A stretch of 64,000 nucleotides of DNA from Euglena gracilis (taxonomy: Eukaryota; Euglenida; Euglenophyceae; Euglenales): positions 26,209,744-26,273,743 of the forward strand of contig CP154956.1 in the NCBI GenBank assembly GCA_039621445.1. Reading direction: 5' to 3'. The notes beneath the pieces are model-generated. The model did not search any database. It had not been told where the DNA came from and worked only from the letters and a program-made list of their open reading frames with translations. Position 1 is the stretch's first letter. The number at the start of each line of letters is the position of its first letter. A program made the translations under genes and the position numbers. Of this stretch, positions 50,546 through 60,209 are shown piece after piece.

Positions 50546-51719
50546 CACATGTCACATACCCCTGGGCCCCCTCACAGACACCGTCACGTCGACACCCCGA
50601 ACGACCCCAAAGCCAACCCCAACCCTACCACCCATACCAACCTCGACTGACTTGTACCTGTACGCCACTGACAATACCAGCCGAACCAAAACGACAAAAC
50701 GGGCCAGGGCAGCCCCCCTGGCCAGCCCACCTGAACCTGAACCGCTGGCCAGCTCAACTCGACCCAGCCCAAGTGTCCCGTACAAGACCCGATCCGAACC
50801 GATTTGACTGACCTCAAGTGCCTCTCTTCAGCCAATCAATCCATTCTTCAATGCTTCATCGTTGTTGTTGTGGGTTGGGACCCCCCCTTGGAGAACGAAC
50901 CTACCCCCTGAACTTGGCCAGCCTACCTGTAAAAAAACAAAACACAGCCCCCAACCCCAGCCGTAGCAGCCAGCCAAAACTGGGCAAACGGTGGAAGGGG
51001 AACCTGACTTTGACCCAAAAACGCAGACCTGGCCGACCCCGAGCCACCGGCCTGGGGGGGGGGGGCGAGGGCCCTCCACAGCACCTGACCTCGCACAAAC
51101 CAGCCTACCCCCCAGAAAAAAATACAAAAATACAAAAAAAACCATTGTCCTTGACCCAGCCTGATTTTTACCCAAAACACAGCCGTCATCTGATTTTATT
51201 AAAATTCGTCCCCTGCCGGAGCCTGACCGCTTGGCCTGGGGGGGGGGCTGGAAGACCCCAGCTGTGGGGACCCAGCAGCAGTGGGGACCCACCCCCCACC
51301 GAACAGACACCAAGCCCAGACACCGAATTGGCTAACCGAACAGAAAACGGCTGTCTAGGACCCTGACCGTGACAAAACAACTCACCTGGCCTGGGAATAA
51401 AAATTTCCTGAAAATTTAACCGTGGCTGGCGCTTGGTTCACAACGGCGCCTGCCCCCCCCCCCACCAACGACAAACAGCCCTAGGCAGGCTGGGGGGGGA
51501 CAACACACCAGACCCCGCACAGACCCAACTACCCAAAGGAGAACATTTGACTCAGCCCCCCGGCCATAAAACGAACCTGAACGGCACAGCCCCCTGAGGG
51601 GGGTGGGACCCTGAACTACAACGGTCCCCTCGCTCATCCCCTCCTCACAACGAGTGCACTCCGCACCCCTTCCTGTTGGAGTCGTGAAGAGTTGTAAACA
51701 ACTCCTTCGGGAAGGGGAG
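50546..51719 (+). other. element E 3' noncoding region with polypurine tract
   Basis: About 1.2 kb after pol. C- and A-rich, with an incidental ORF at 50818-51366 of Pro/Lys-rich composition (contains RRPGRPRAT, which only resembles an AT-hook). Just before the 3' LTR an imperfect hairpin, GGAGTCGTGAAGAG ... CAACTCC, and the polypurine tract CGGGAAGGGGAG prime plus-strand DNA synthesis. No env-like ORF seen. Confidence 0.6.
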
Positions 51720-51943
51720 TGTGAGTCAGGGGTGCTGAGTGCCCAAAACAACATAACCTAACCCAACCCAGCCTGATGACTCTGCAGCTAGGATTAGGCA
51801 AATCTTATTAGGAATTATTAGCAGCTGACCCCATTTGTCTGCACAGGGCTCTGTCACTGTTTTTGTCTGTTTCAAGTTCAAGAATTGAATATTATCTTGG
51901 CGGCAATTATCATTCTTACCTGGACATTTCGTGGCTCATTACA
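51720..51943 (+). repeat. element E 3' LTR
   Basis: 224 bp starting TGTGAGTCAGGGG and ending CTCATTACA; four differences from the 5' LTR. It is followed not by host sequence but by a second primer-binding site and gag start, making it shared with a tandem partial copy. Confidence 0.85.
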
Positions 51944-52660
51944 TTGGTGCTGGATTTGGAATTGCTGAATTGCTTGTATTGTGCTATTGGTCTTGTGGAT
52001 TTTTTTATCAAAAGGGAAAGGTGTGAGCCAACCAACCCACCTGTTTTCATCAAAAAAACCCACCAAAAACAAAAAAAAATGCTGTTTTTAAAACAGGCCG
52101 CGAGGGGAGTTGAAAACACATTGGGCAGGGTAAAAGATCCTACGAAACGGGGTGCCGGTCCCGAGGGATTGGAAACTACAGGGCGGGCACCACGGTTACA
52201 ACATGGTCGCAGAGGTAGACTGCCCAATTTTGATTCCCCCCCAACATGCGGCTACGAACAACAAGCTGAAAAACGACCAGAAACTGAAAAAACTGACGCT
52301 GACATGCCAGCTGCCGAAACCGCCATCGCTAGGGTGGTGGAGCCGGCGGAGGGCAACTCAGCCATGTACCAAACTCTGGATGTGCCAGCTGCCTTAACCG
52401 CCATCGCTAGGGTGGTGGAGCAGGCGGATGGTTTCCCAGCCCTGATCCAAACACTGGAAATGCCAGCTGCCTTAACCGCCATCGCTAGGGTGGTGGAGCC
52501 GGCAGATGGCTTTGCCGCCATGTACCAGTCACAGGAAATCAACAGGTGGACTGAACCGGAGCAAAACGGCACAGACATTACAGTGCCACAGACATGCAAT
52601 GACAGCCCACGTGTCATTGCCATGGTGCACATGGACCAGGACGACACTGAACAGACTGGC
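51944..52660 (+). pseudogene. tandem partial copy of element E (leader and gag start)
   Basis: Repeats 40000-40713 almost exactly, including gag start MLFLKQAARGVENTLGRV (52079) and the three 26-residue repeats. It ends at GAACAGACTGG, where sequence switches to repeat F at CCCTCATCATC. Both parents share CTGG at the junction (ACTGGTCC in gag, GCTGGCCC in F), so a microhomology deletion or template switch is likely. The ORF 51863-53173 across it is a chimera. Confidence 0.85.
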
Positions 52661-53190
52661 CCTCATCATCATCTTCACCTGGTCGCTGGCGACGACACCT
52701 ACCGGCCTTACAAGTTCCCAACCTCCCCATGCCACTGGGGTAGGTGCCTGAGTCTGAATCTGTCTTTTTTAGTGACGATTTGCACCCCCCTTGTAACAGC
52801 CGACCGAATGTTTCCTTGTGCATGCATCAGCCTCTTTCCATCAGGTTTACCTGCTCGACTTTCTGAAGTTTTTCTGCGGTGTCCCCCCCCGAAAACAACC
52901 CTACCACTTTCTGTCATGTCATTCCAAGTGCATTTTTGCCTAATGTTGCAGTTTGTGGTCTTCATCTTACTCACGGTCATCTCACTCCAAGTGCAGTTTT
53001 TCCTGATGTTACAGTTTGTTGTCCCCCTTTTCATTTCCCCCTCCCAGGGAGCACATTTCTGCAAAGCACCCCCTGTCCTTGCCCTCTGTTCCCCCACCCA
53101 TCACGCACCCCTCCTCCCAGCAACCCCCCACATTCTCTGGGTTTCAAGCCTGGCTCAGGGACTGAAGGCCTGAAGCTGGAGTTGGCGATG
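52661..53190. repeat. repeat F, copy 2 (5' part missing)
   Basis: Matches 39461-39775 and continues past the E insertion point (CTTACTCACGGTCATCTCAC) like copy 3 at 62650. It ends near 53190 where decayed non-LTR element C begins. Confidence 0.7.
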
Positions 53191-53374
53191 CAGTTTTTAA
53201 ACAGCACCGCCATTCACAACCCTCGACCAGCTACGCGTCGAACCCTCGACAGTGCCTGCAGCAGTGCTCAGACGCGCGCGCACACTGGTTGGGGAAGGCG
53301 CCCCGGCCAAGGCCCTGCAGGTCTGACTGTCCGAGGGAACACATCGCTCCAGTGACCCCGCGGTGTGAGCCAAA

Positions 53375-54460
53375 TTGCAGGACTTGCACCCAGCCGGCCG
53401 GCCAGTCAACCCCAACAATCTACCTGGGAAGCTGCCGCCTTTCCCGGATGGTCAACGTATTCGGTGGGAAGAACTCCTGCGCGAAGCCATCCTCCGCTTC
53501 CTGAAAAATGCCTTCAATACACTCGACCGCACCGTCCTTCTCCAAGAGGCGCAGACACGCACACCAGCGCTGTTCAACTACCTGCGGTTTGCGTACGGCC
53601 AACCGGCGCAACTGTTCAGCGAGGGACTGGTTCTGTCGTCCACAAGAGGCACGCACCAAGGCTGCCCTCTTGGGCCGATTGGCTTCGCAGTGGGCCTTTA
53701 ACCCACAGTGGAAAGGATCGGACAACAAGCCGAATTGCTTTGGTCCTCATGGTACCTCGATGACGGGCTACTGATCGGTGAACCGTTGGCATTACAAAAG
53801 TGCCTAGATTTCCTCCACACGGAAGGGGAACGTGCCGGGGTGCAACTGAACCTGGCCAAGTGCGTGGCTTGGGGTCCAGCCGCCGGCAACATCCCAGGAG
53901 GAGAGCACCTCCAGTTGGTGCCCTGGGCTGAAGACTCCGGCATCATTGTCGTTGGCTGCCCAGTTTATTTCCCAACCACCACCATCCACACGACGGCGGC
54001 TTAGGCGGAGGCTACCGCCAGAATTGAGAAGGCCGCCGAGTTGGTCACCTCGGGAACCAACCCCCAGCTCGCGCACCACCTCCTCCGGTCCTGTCTGGAT
54101 GGGTGTAAGGTCAACCACCCCCTGCGAGCTTCCGCCTCCTACGAGGCTCAAGAGGAAGTAGCTCGGTGTGGGGAAACCATCTTCGGCGCCATCGAGGACA
54201 TCCTGGGCCAGGCACTCAGTACAGACCAACGACAGCAAGCGGCCCTTCCCCTCTCCATCGGCGGGTGCGGACTTCGCATCCCGGCTGCCTGCCAAGGTGC
54301 GGAGCGCACTGCGGCTCTGTGTCATTACTTCACCCACGGACACCAAAAAGTCGCCTGCCCTGCATACGCAGCAGCCCCATCCGAACGGGTTTGCCAGCAG
54401 CCGGCAATGACCTGTCTTCCGCGTTGGGCCCCCAGCACCCCGAAAGCCAACGCCTACTGA
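53375..54460 (+). pseudogene. element C RT remnant
   Basis: REAILRFLKNAFNTLDRTVL joins the pre-RT segment directly to motif A, so about 150 residues (RT motifs 1-2) are deleted. Motif B GTHQGCPLGP and, after TAA at 53699, motif C SWYLDDGLLIG remain. TAG at 54002 replaces the Trp codon found in element D (AAWTEA). Further: LLRSCLDGCKVNHPLRAS and SIGGCGLRIPA, then a shift at about 54330. Confidence 0.75.
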
Positions 54461-55289
54461 CCGCCGAGCCCTTCGCCTCAGCCTCGGGCAATGACACCTC
54501 GCAGCGATGGTGGCAAACCCAGCTGTCTCGGACCACGGTGGATGACCTTCTGAATCGGCCCCCGCCAAGAGACCAGGTACGCCTGATGGAACAAGCGCAT
54601 GGCATCGATCACGGATGGATGGCTGTGGCACTCCACGAGGCCCCTACACACCACAATTGACGCCGCCGCCTACCGCCTAGGGTTGAAGTTGTGGTTGGGC
54701 TTGCCCCTCGCCGACGCTATAGGGACATGCGCGGGCTGCCAGAACGCTACGGATATACACGGGGATCACGAGATCTGCTGCATCAGGAACAACTTCGCCA
54801 ACAGACATAACGCCGTCCAGGACGCTTTGTTTAACCTCCTGTCCACAAACGGCCAAAGTGTGCAGCGCGAAGTACAGGTGCCCAACCGACCGGACACCTC
54901 GCTCCGGCCAGCTGACCTGCTGCTCGCCACCTGGCAAGATGGTAAGCCCACAGCTGTTGATCTCACCGTCGCTCACGGCTGGCAAACAGCGGAAAGAAGT
55001 GGGACCCGTGAACGCTGGAGGACTTTCCTTAAACGCCGGGAGCAGGCGAAACACGCCAAATATGACGTCCCATGCCGCAACGGCGGTTGGTCGTTTGCCA
55101 CGCTGGCAATGGGCACGTGGGGTGGAGCCGGAAAGTGCCAAGCTACTCGCCCGAAGTATGAAACGGAAGACTGACTGGGAACAGGGCGATGTGCGCTGCA
55201 CAAGACAGGCCGAAAGTTATCAGCTACTAGCGCTCGCACTCTTCCGCCAATTCACAGAAATGTTGCGCCCCAAACGCTTGCTTCGTTGA
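54460..55289 (+). pseudogene. element C endonuclease remnant
   Basis: WWQTQLSRTTVDDLLNRPPP precedes the ORF 54599-55174 with the zinc knuckle CAGCQNATDIHGDHEICC, RPADLLLATWQDGKPTAVDL (nuclease signature), KRREQAKHAKYDVPC and TLAMGTWGG. The reading frame shifts again near 55130; the end ...ALFRQFTEMLRPKRLLR is in the third frame (to 55289). The signature reads AVDLTV instead of ALDVTV. Confidence 0.75.
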
Positions 55290-55726
55290 GCCCCACCACA
55301 CGAACGTGTCACCCCCCCTGCCTGCCTTCGCATCGTGACAAGGTCCAACTGGGGCACTAACACCACAGACGCCGAATGGTGGCCCACAAGGCCACCGAAC
55401 CGCACGCACCCGCCGCAGAAGGAGCGCCACCGAGTGAGCGCCAGCACAAACCCTCCAACGCTCGACTGGGACGCCCTCGGGGCAGCTCACCGATCTGGTA
55501 GCCGGGCACCCACACGACCACCTCGAGCACGCCTAGTCCTCCTCACCCTCTACCAATCTCCTCACCCCTCAACCGCCACCGCATATACCTTTACTGCCCA
55601 TGGGCCTCGCCCATCTGTACATAGCTCCCCTCCCACGAACTCTGAAAAATCCAGTAGGCTGTGCCACTGGTCGGTGGATTCGGTTCGCCCCACCACCGTT
55701 CCTGTGTGTTCTCCTTTTTGCTTTCA
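55290..55726 (+). other. element C 3' UTR and conserved 3' end
   Basis: No gene. C-rich, then TGCCCATGGGCCTCGCCCAT, CTGTACATAGC and the tail motif at 55648-55700. The same block (TGCCCATGGGCTTTGCCCAT, CTGTACATAGC) precedes the tail of element D at 57515-57543, so the conserved 3' region is at least 180 bp in C and D. Confidence 0.65.
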
Positions 55727-57620
55727 AGGGGCACGTAACGGGGTCCAATTGAACCTGGCGAAATGCGTCGCATGGGGTCCAGCTGCTGGCGCACTCCCTG
55801 ACCGCGAGAAAGTTCAAGTTGTACCCTGGGTTGAGGGCTCTGAGATCCCTGTCCTGGGCTGCCCCGTCGACTTCCCAACCACGGCAGGGCACACAGTGGC
55901 AGCATGGACGGAGGCAACAACCAAGCTGGAACAGGCTGCGGACCTAGTCACCTCTGTCACTGACCCCCAGCTCGCGCACCACCTCCTGAGGTCCTGCCTG
56001 GACGGCTGCAGAGTTAACCACCTCCTGCGCGCCTCTGACTCCTACCAGGCGCAGGGTGAAGTGACTCGGTGCAGTGAGACGATCTTCGGTGCCTTCGAGG
56101 ACATCATCGGCCAAGCCCTCAGCACAGTCCACCGCCTGCAGACATCTGTACCGCTGTCACAAGGTGGGTGTGGCCTTCATATTCCCGCCTCCCACCAAGC
56201 AGCAGCTCGTACCGCCGCCCTGTGTCAGTTCTACACACATGGACACAAGCGGGTCCAAGCACGCGGACGCCGCGGACGACCGGCTCTGCCAGCAAGCCGC
56301 CAGTGACCTTGGCTCAGTCCTCGGCGCCCGTCACCCTGAGAGCAACCGGCTGACAACATCAGCAGCCTTTGCCTCTGCGTCGGCAAATGACACGTCGCAG
56401 AAATGGTGGCAGACCCAACTATCCAAGGGCCATGTTGACGCCCTCATCGACAGGTGGTCCGCTAGGGACCAAGCACGTCTTATGGAACCGCTCAACGGTA
56501 TCGGCCACGGCTGGATGGCAGCAGCCCCCAACGAGGCTCTGCACACGGTGATTGAGCCCGCCGACTACTGCCTTGGCCTAAAGTGTGGCTTGTACTGCCC
56601 CTGGCCGACACGCCAACCACGCGTGCGGGGTGCCAGTCTGTGGCAGACGTCCACGGGGATCACGACATGTGATGCATTCGGAACAACTTTGCAAACCGAC
56701 ACAACGCCGTTCAGGAAGCCTTATTCAACCGCCTGTCCGCGAACGGCCAGGGTTTCCAACGCGAGGTGCCAGTACTGAACCAGCCAGACACCTCCCTGCG
56801 ACCAGCGGACATGTTGCTGGCAACATGCAAGACGGGAAACCGACCGCGGTGGACATCACGGTTGCACACGGCTGGCAGTCTGCTGAGAGGACAGCGTCCA
56901 GGGAACGATGGAGAACCTTCCTCAAACGGAAGGAGACCGCAAAGCACGCCAAGTACGACATACCGTGCCGAAACCGGGGCTGGTCCTTTGCCACGCTGGC
57001 CTTTGGGACATGGGGAGGCCTGGGCCCGGAGAGTGCCAAGCTGCTGCCGATACTGATCAAACGATCGACCTCCTGGGACCAAGGCGACGTGCGTTCGACG
57101 CGGCAGGCCGAGAGCTACCAGAGCTTGGCATTGGCCCTGTTCAGGCAGATCACTCAGCTACTACGACTGAAGCATGTTCTTCGCTGATTCACTACCTAAC
57201 AGCAATACCAGCAACACGGACCCCGACCCCTGGCTGACCCCGGCTGGCCACTACACGTCTCCACCAGCAGCTCATCTACCTCCGACAAAACATCAGGAAA
57301 AGGCACGATGCAGACCGCCGCCAAATACACAGAGGCGTTCATCCGCTACCGGCATTCACGGCACAGAGGGCGCAGCAGGACAGCCTACGAAGCAGCAACC
57401 GCTCCCAGAACACGGAGAATACGGTCCAACGCTACAGGCATAAGCCTCTATTGCCGCCGCCCGCGGGCACCTTAACCTCCCTGCCATTCAACCGCCTCCT
57501 CATCCACTTTCACTGCCCATGGGCTTTGCCCATCTGTACATAGCCCCCCTCCCACGAACTCAGACAAATCCGGTAGGCTGTGCCACTGGTCGGTGGATTC
57601 GGTTCGCCCCACCACCGTTT
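55727..57620 (+). mobile_element. non-LTR element D, strongly 5' truncated
   Basis: It begins in the RT post-palm region (GVQLNLAKCVAWGPAAG at 55740), runs through thumb and endonuclease, and ends with the family 3' motif (57566-57619). It is inserted directly after the tail of C. The spliced-leader-headed sequence G begins 22 bp after its end. Confidence 0.8.
55735..57187 (+). pseudogene. element D RT end and endonuclease
   Basis: Three frames. 55735-56306: VQLNLAKCVAWGPAAG, VAAWTEATTKLEQAADLV, LLRSCLDGCRVNHLLRAS, SQGGCGLHIPASHQAAA. Then 56340-56640: WWQTQLSKGHVDALIDRW, IGHGWMAAAPNEALH. Then 56770-57187: VAGNMQDGKPTAVDITVAHG (nuclease signature), KRKETAKHAKYDIPCRNRG, ending LLRLKHVLR. The zinc knuckle region is split by shifts near 56600 and 56750. 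Non-functional. Confidence 0.75.
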
Positions 57621-57641
57621 ATTTCCCACGTTTTTGGGTTG
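57188..57641 (+). other. element D 3' UTR and conserved 3' end
   Basis: No gene. C-rich sequence, the TGCCCATGGGCTTTGCCCAT / CTGTACATAGC block and the tail at 57566-57619. The last 22 bp before the spliced leader (TATTTCCCACGTTTTTGGGT) match neither element. Confidence 0.6.
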
Positions 57642-57667
57642 CTTTCCGAGTGTCTATTTTTTTTTCG
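57642..57667 (+). promoter_or_regulatory. genomic copy of spliced leader, sequence G
   Basis: CTTTCCGAGTGTCTA, nine T, CG, one substitution from the other two copies. ATG follows at 57677, 9 nt after the CG. Followed by AC, not GT, so not an SL RNA gene. Confidence 0.8.
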
Positions 57668-57676
57668 ACATATTAC

Positions 57677-58072
57677 ATGGCCGGCAAGGCAAAGCCCCTG
57701 GTGGGGTCCAAGCATCTGCTGGACGAGGAGAGTGACGCGGAAGAACTACCTGGCAGGAGAAATCCCCTGGTGGGGTTCAAGCATCTGCTGGACGAGGAGA
57801 GCGACGTGGAAGAGTTACCTAGCAGAAGTCGACGTCGCAGCCTTGCTGGTGAAGAAGCGGAGGTGGTCTCTACCGTATCGAAGATGTTGTTTGGTACCCT
57901 GGGTGCATCGCTTATGGGCCTGCAAAGGCCCCCCCATCCGGTTTTGGGCCTGCAAAGGCCCCCTCACCTGTTTTTGGGCCTGCAAAGGCCCCCTCATCTG
58001 CTTTTGGGCCTGCAAATGCCCCCCAATTGCAGTTCATGTTTGGGCCTGCAAAGGCCCCCCAACATCTTTTCT
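57677..58072 (+). pseudogene. SL-headed FG-repeat protein copy G, 5' part
   Basis: Starts MAGKAKPLVGSKHLLDEES. A 23-residue tandem follows (PLVGSKHLLDEESDAEELP, PLVGFKHLLDEESDVEELP), then SRRRSLAGEEAEVVSTVS and MLFGTLGASL. After a one-base shift near 57900 the + frame 1 reads five FG-type repeats: YGPAKAP, FGPAKAP, FGPAKAP, FGPANAP, FGPAKAP. FG repeats of this density are typical of nucleoporins, which form the pore's permeability barrier. Leader fused directly to the ORF without introns marks it as a reverse-transcribed message. Interrupted at about 58073 by gag fragment H. Confidence 0.6.
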
Positions 58073-60209
58073 GGGGAAAAACTGCATGAAGCGGAAACAC
58101 GGAATGATTCCAAGTTTCTGCATGTGCAAATGGTATGAGCCATCTTTTTGCCAAAGTGGAATCACGTTCAACCATGCTACTGCAATTGCAGCACCAGTTA
58201 CAAGCGCAAAGTGCCACCCCCAAAATGCCGGAAATCGGTAACTTTGTTGCGGTTGAGCATTTTGCCGCACTCGCCACTTCTTTCCAAGAAGCGCAACAAC
58301 GGATTTTGAATCTTTGCTCGGAAGTCGAGCATTTGAAGCAATTTCAGGCAAAAATGCAAGAAATTTTTGTTCCCAGTACGCAAATCCAGCTTTTGGAGGA
58401 ACCAATTTTACATTTGGAGCAAAAATCCTGCCACTGTGCCGCAAACCAGGATGTATTACCCTCCTTGAACGCGAAAATCGCGGAGTGCGCACAACGGTTG
58501 GATTTCGCACAACAACAAATGCAAACGGACATTGGCGGTATTAATGCCACCGTTGTCGGTTTGCAGGAGCATTTTTCCGCATTTTCCAAGCAAATTCCTG
58601 ACATTAGTGGTATTCAAGCCGTTATTGTGGAACTACAAACCCGTTGCAGCTTGTTGTCCACCACAGTAGCGGAAATTCGCTCAATTCCCAATGTTTCGCG
58701 GGCTCGGATATCCGAGTCACCGAAATGTCGCTCATTTTATGACAAAATGCTTGGTGACAACAAGGCAACCTTGCAAGCATTTTGCACGAGTTTGATTCAA
58801 CTTGAGGAATCTGTGAATCGGAATGCCCGATCCGTGCAAGATGAGGTTTCACGGTTGGATGGACGAATTTTTGCGTTGTTGGAAAAGCCAGCCGCGGAAA
58901 ATTCACGCAGCACCGCGGAAACCCCCACCAATTCATTCCACCAATTGCAAATTGTCTCAAATGCAGTAAAAGCGCTTGCGGGTCAACTCCGGAATGTGGT
59001 GGAGTCCCAAGGAAAGTTTGTCTAAGACCTACACTTGGTTTCTGAAAAGTTGCTACACTTGGAATTTTTCGCCTTAGGCATTTGGAGACTGAGGTTGACC
59101 TTATTTGCGGCCAACTCCAGTTGGTGGAACATTTGGAAGAAACGGTGCATGACTTGTCCGCGAGTTTGGATAAAATGTCCACTCCGGTACCGGTTGTGCC
59201 ACCACCCACAGCGGCAAGCGCTGCGGTTGGTATTTCAAATGTCCCGGAATCGCGTTCTCAAATTACCATTTCTGGAGTAGGAAGCCCTACTTCCACCACA
59301 AATTTGGTACAACCACCCGCGAAAACGTGAATTGTACCTAATTTACATTACATTTGCCCACACCATAAACCCACTTTTCACAGGACATTTCCGATGAAGA
59401 AATTGATCCACCGCTCGAAAATTCGAGAGTCCATCAAGAAATTTAACATTCCAACCTTGTACGAGGAATGAGCCAACACCCCACACCTGGTATTGGTCAT
59501 GTGTTGCATTCGCGATCATACCAACCACCAACGGGTTCTGGATTACAAGATCACCCATCAGGTTTTCGGCGGGAAACCAGCCCCACCAGGAGGATTTCAC
59601 CACATTTTTCGCAATTCCCGCAGGAAAATACTGCCACCCCTACACTTGGTGCTGGAAATCCTGCACGGGGTACACATGGAGCGGAAAATCTGCGAAGCGC
59701 GTTTGGTGTTAATAATTACCCGGTCCCAAACACCTGGAATTCCACCGAGGGTCAGCGGGTTACTCAGAGAGACTTCGAAGCCTCAATGGGACGGGGATCC
59801 AACCACATGGAGACATTTTTTTCGGGACTGGGAGGACTGTTCGGCACTCAAGGGACCCACCCAGGGCCCGAATCCCCAGTTAGTCAAGATGGAATTCATC
59901 GATTGCCTACCGAGGGAGGAGCGAAAACGCGCATGCAATTTGGTGATACGTAATGGTGTATCATTTGATGACCTGGTTGAGCAATACGCTTCAACCAACT
60001 CGAGTCTGGTCACCAGGATTACCCTGGAAAAGAAATGGTGACAATGCGCGCCATCGCATCGCAAATGGTAATCCATTGACCTTTGGTATGCCAATTGGTT
60101 TGCACTTGCTTCCGAAGTTGATGAACTTAGCAAGAAGCAAATGCGCGAACAATTCGATGCGGTTTTGTTGCACTTCACACCATCCCTCATGAAGGACATC
60201 CAGGATAGG
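58073..60209 (+). pseudogene. gag fragment H of an M1-related LTR element
   Basis: Homologous to M1 gag: IGNFVAVEHFAALATSFQEA (M1 LGQFITMEQFSTLATAFQEA), LEQKSCHC, and capsid GDPTTWRHFFRDWEDCSALK, MEFIDCLPREERKRACNLV. Frames: 58135-59025, 59035-59330, 59493-60041, then another frame to LMKDIQD at about 60209. Only gag is present, with no LTR and no pol, and it lies inside the FG-repeat gene copy. Several stops and shifts make it a relic of a distinct, more decayed subfamily. Confidence 0.75.

Larger units (their letters stand above)
39776..51943 (+). mobile_element. Ty3/Gypsy chromodomain element E with two DNA methyltransferase-type domains
   Basis: LTRs 39776-39999 and 51720-51943 (224 bp, four mismatches by eye). 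Primer-binding-like TTGGTGCTGGATTTGAAG at 40000 and polypurine GGGAAGGGGAG before 51720. Order: gag, Dam-like domain, cytosine-C5 methyltransferase, protease, RT, RNase H, integrase, chromodomain. Inserted into repeat F at CTTACTC. Frame shifts at about 41885, at the A8 run 45047-45054 and near 46560, and a TAA at 44347, break an otherwise complete element; low LTR divergence says it is young. Confidence 0.9.
53196..55700 (+). mobile_element. non-LTR element C, 5' truncated and decayed
   Basis: Related to element A. It begins inside the pre-RT region (53200), has RT, thumb and endonuclease pieces in several frames, and ends with the family 3' motif (55648-55700: AATCCAGTAGGCTGTGCCAC, GGTCGGTGGATTCGG). 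Element D follows within 30 bp. Not functional. Confidence 0.8.

Noticed and set aside
50818-51366. Possible AT-hook or env-like protein after element E pol
   Set aside because: RRPGRPRAT lacks the RGRP core, the ORF is Pro-rich with biased composition, and no signal peptide or membrane segment is visible.
51863-53173. 436-codon ORF starting in the element E 3' LTR
   Set aside because: Chimera of LTR, partial gag and repeat F joined at 52661; only the gag start (52079-52660) is homologous to a real gene.
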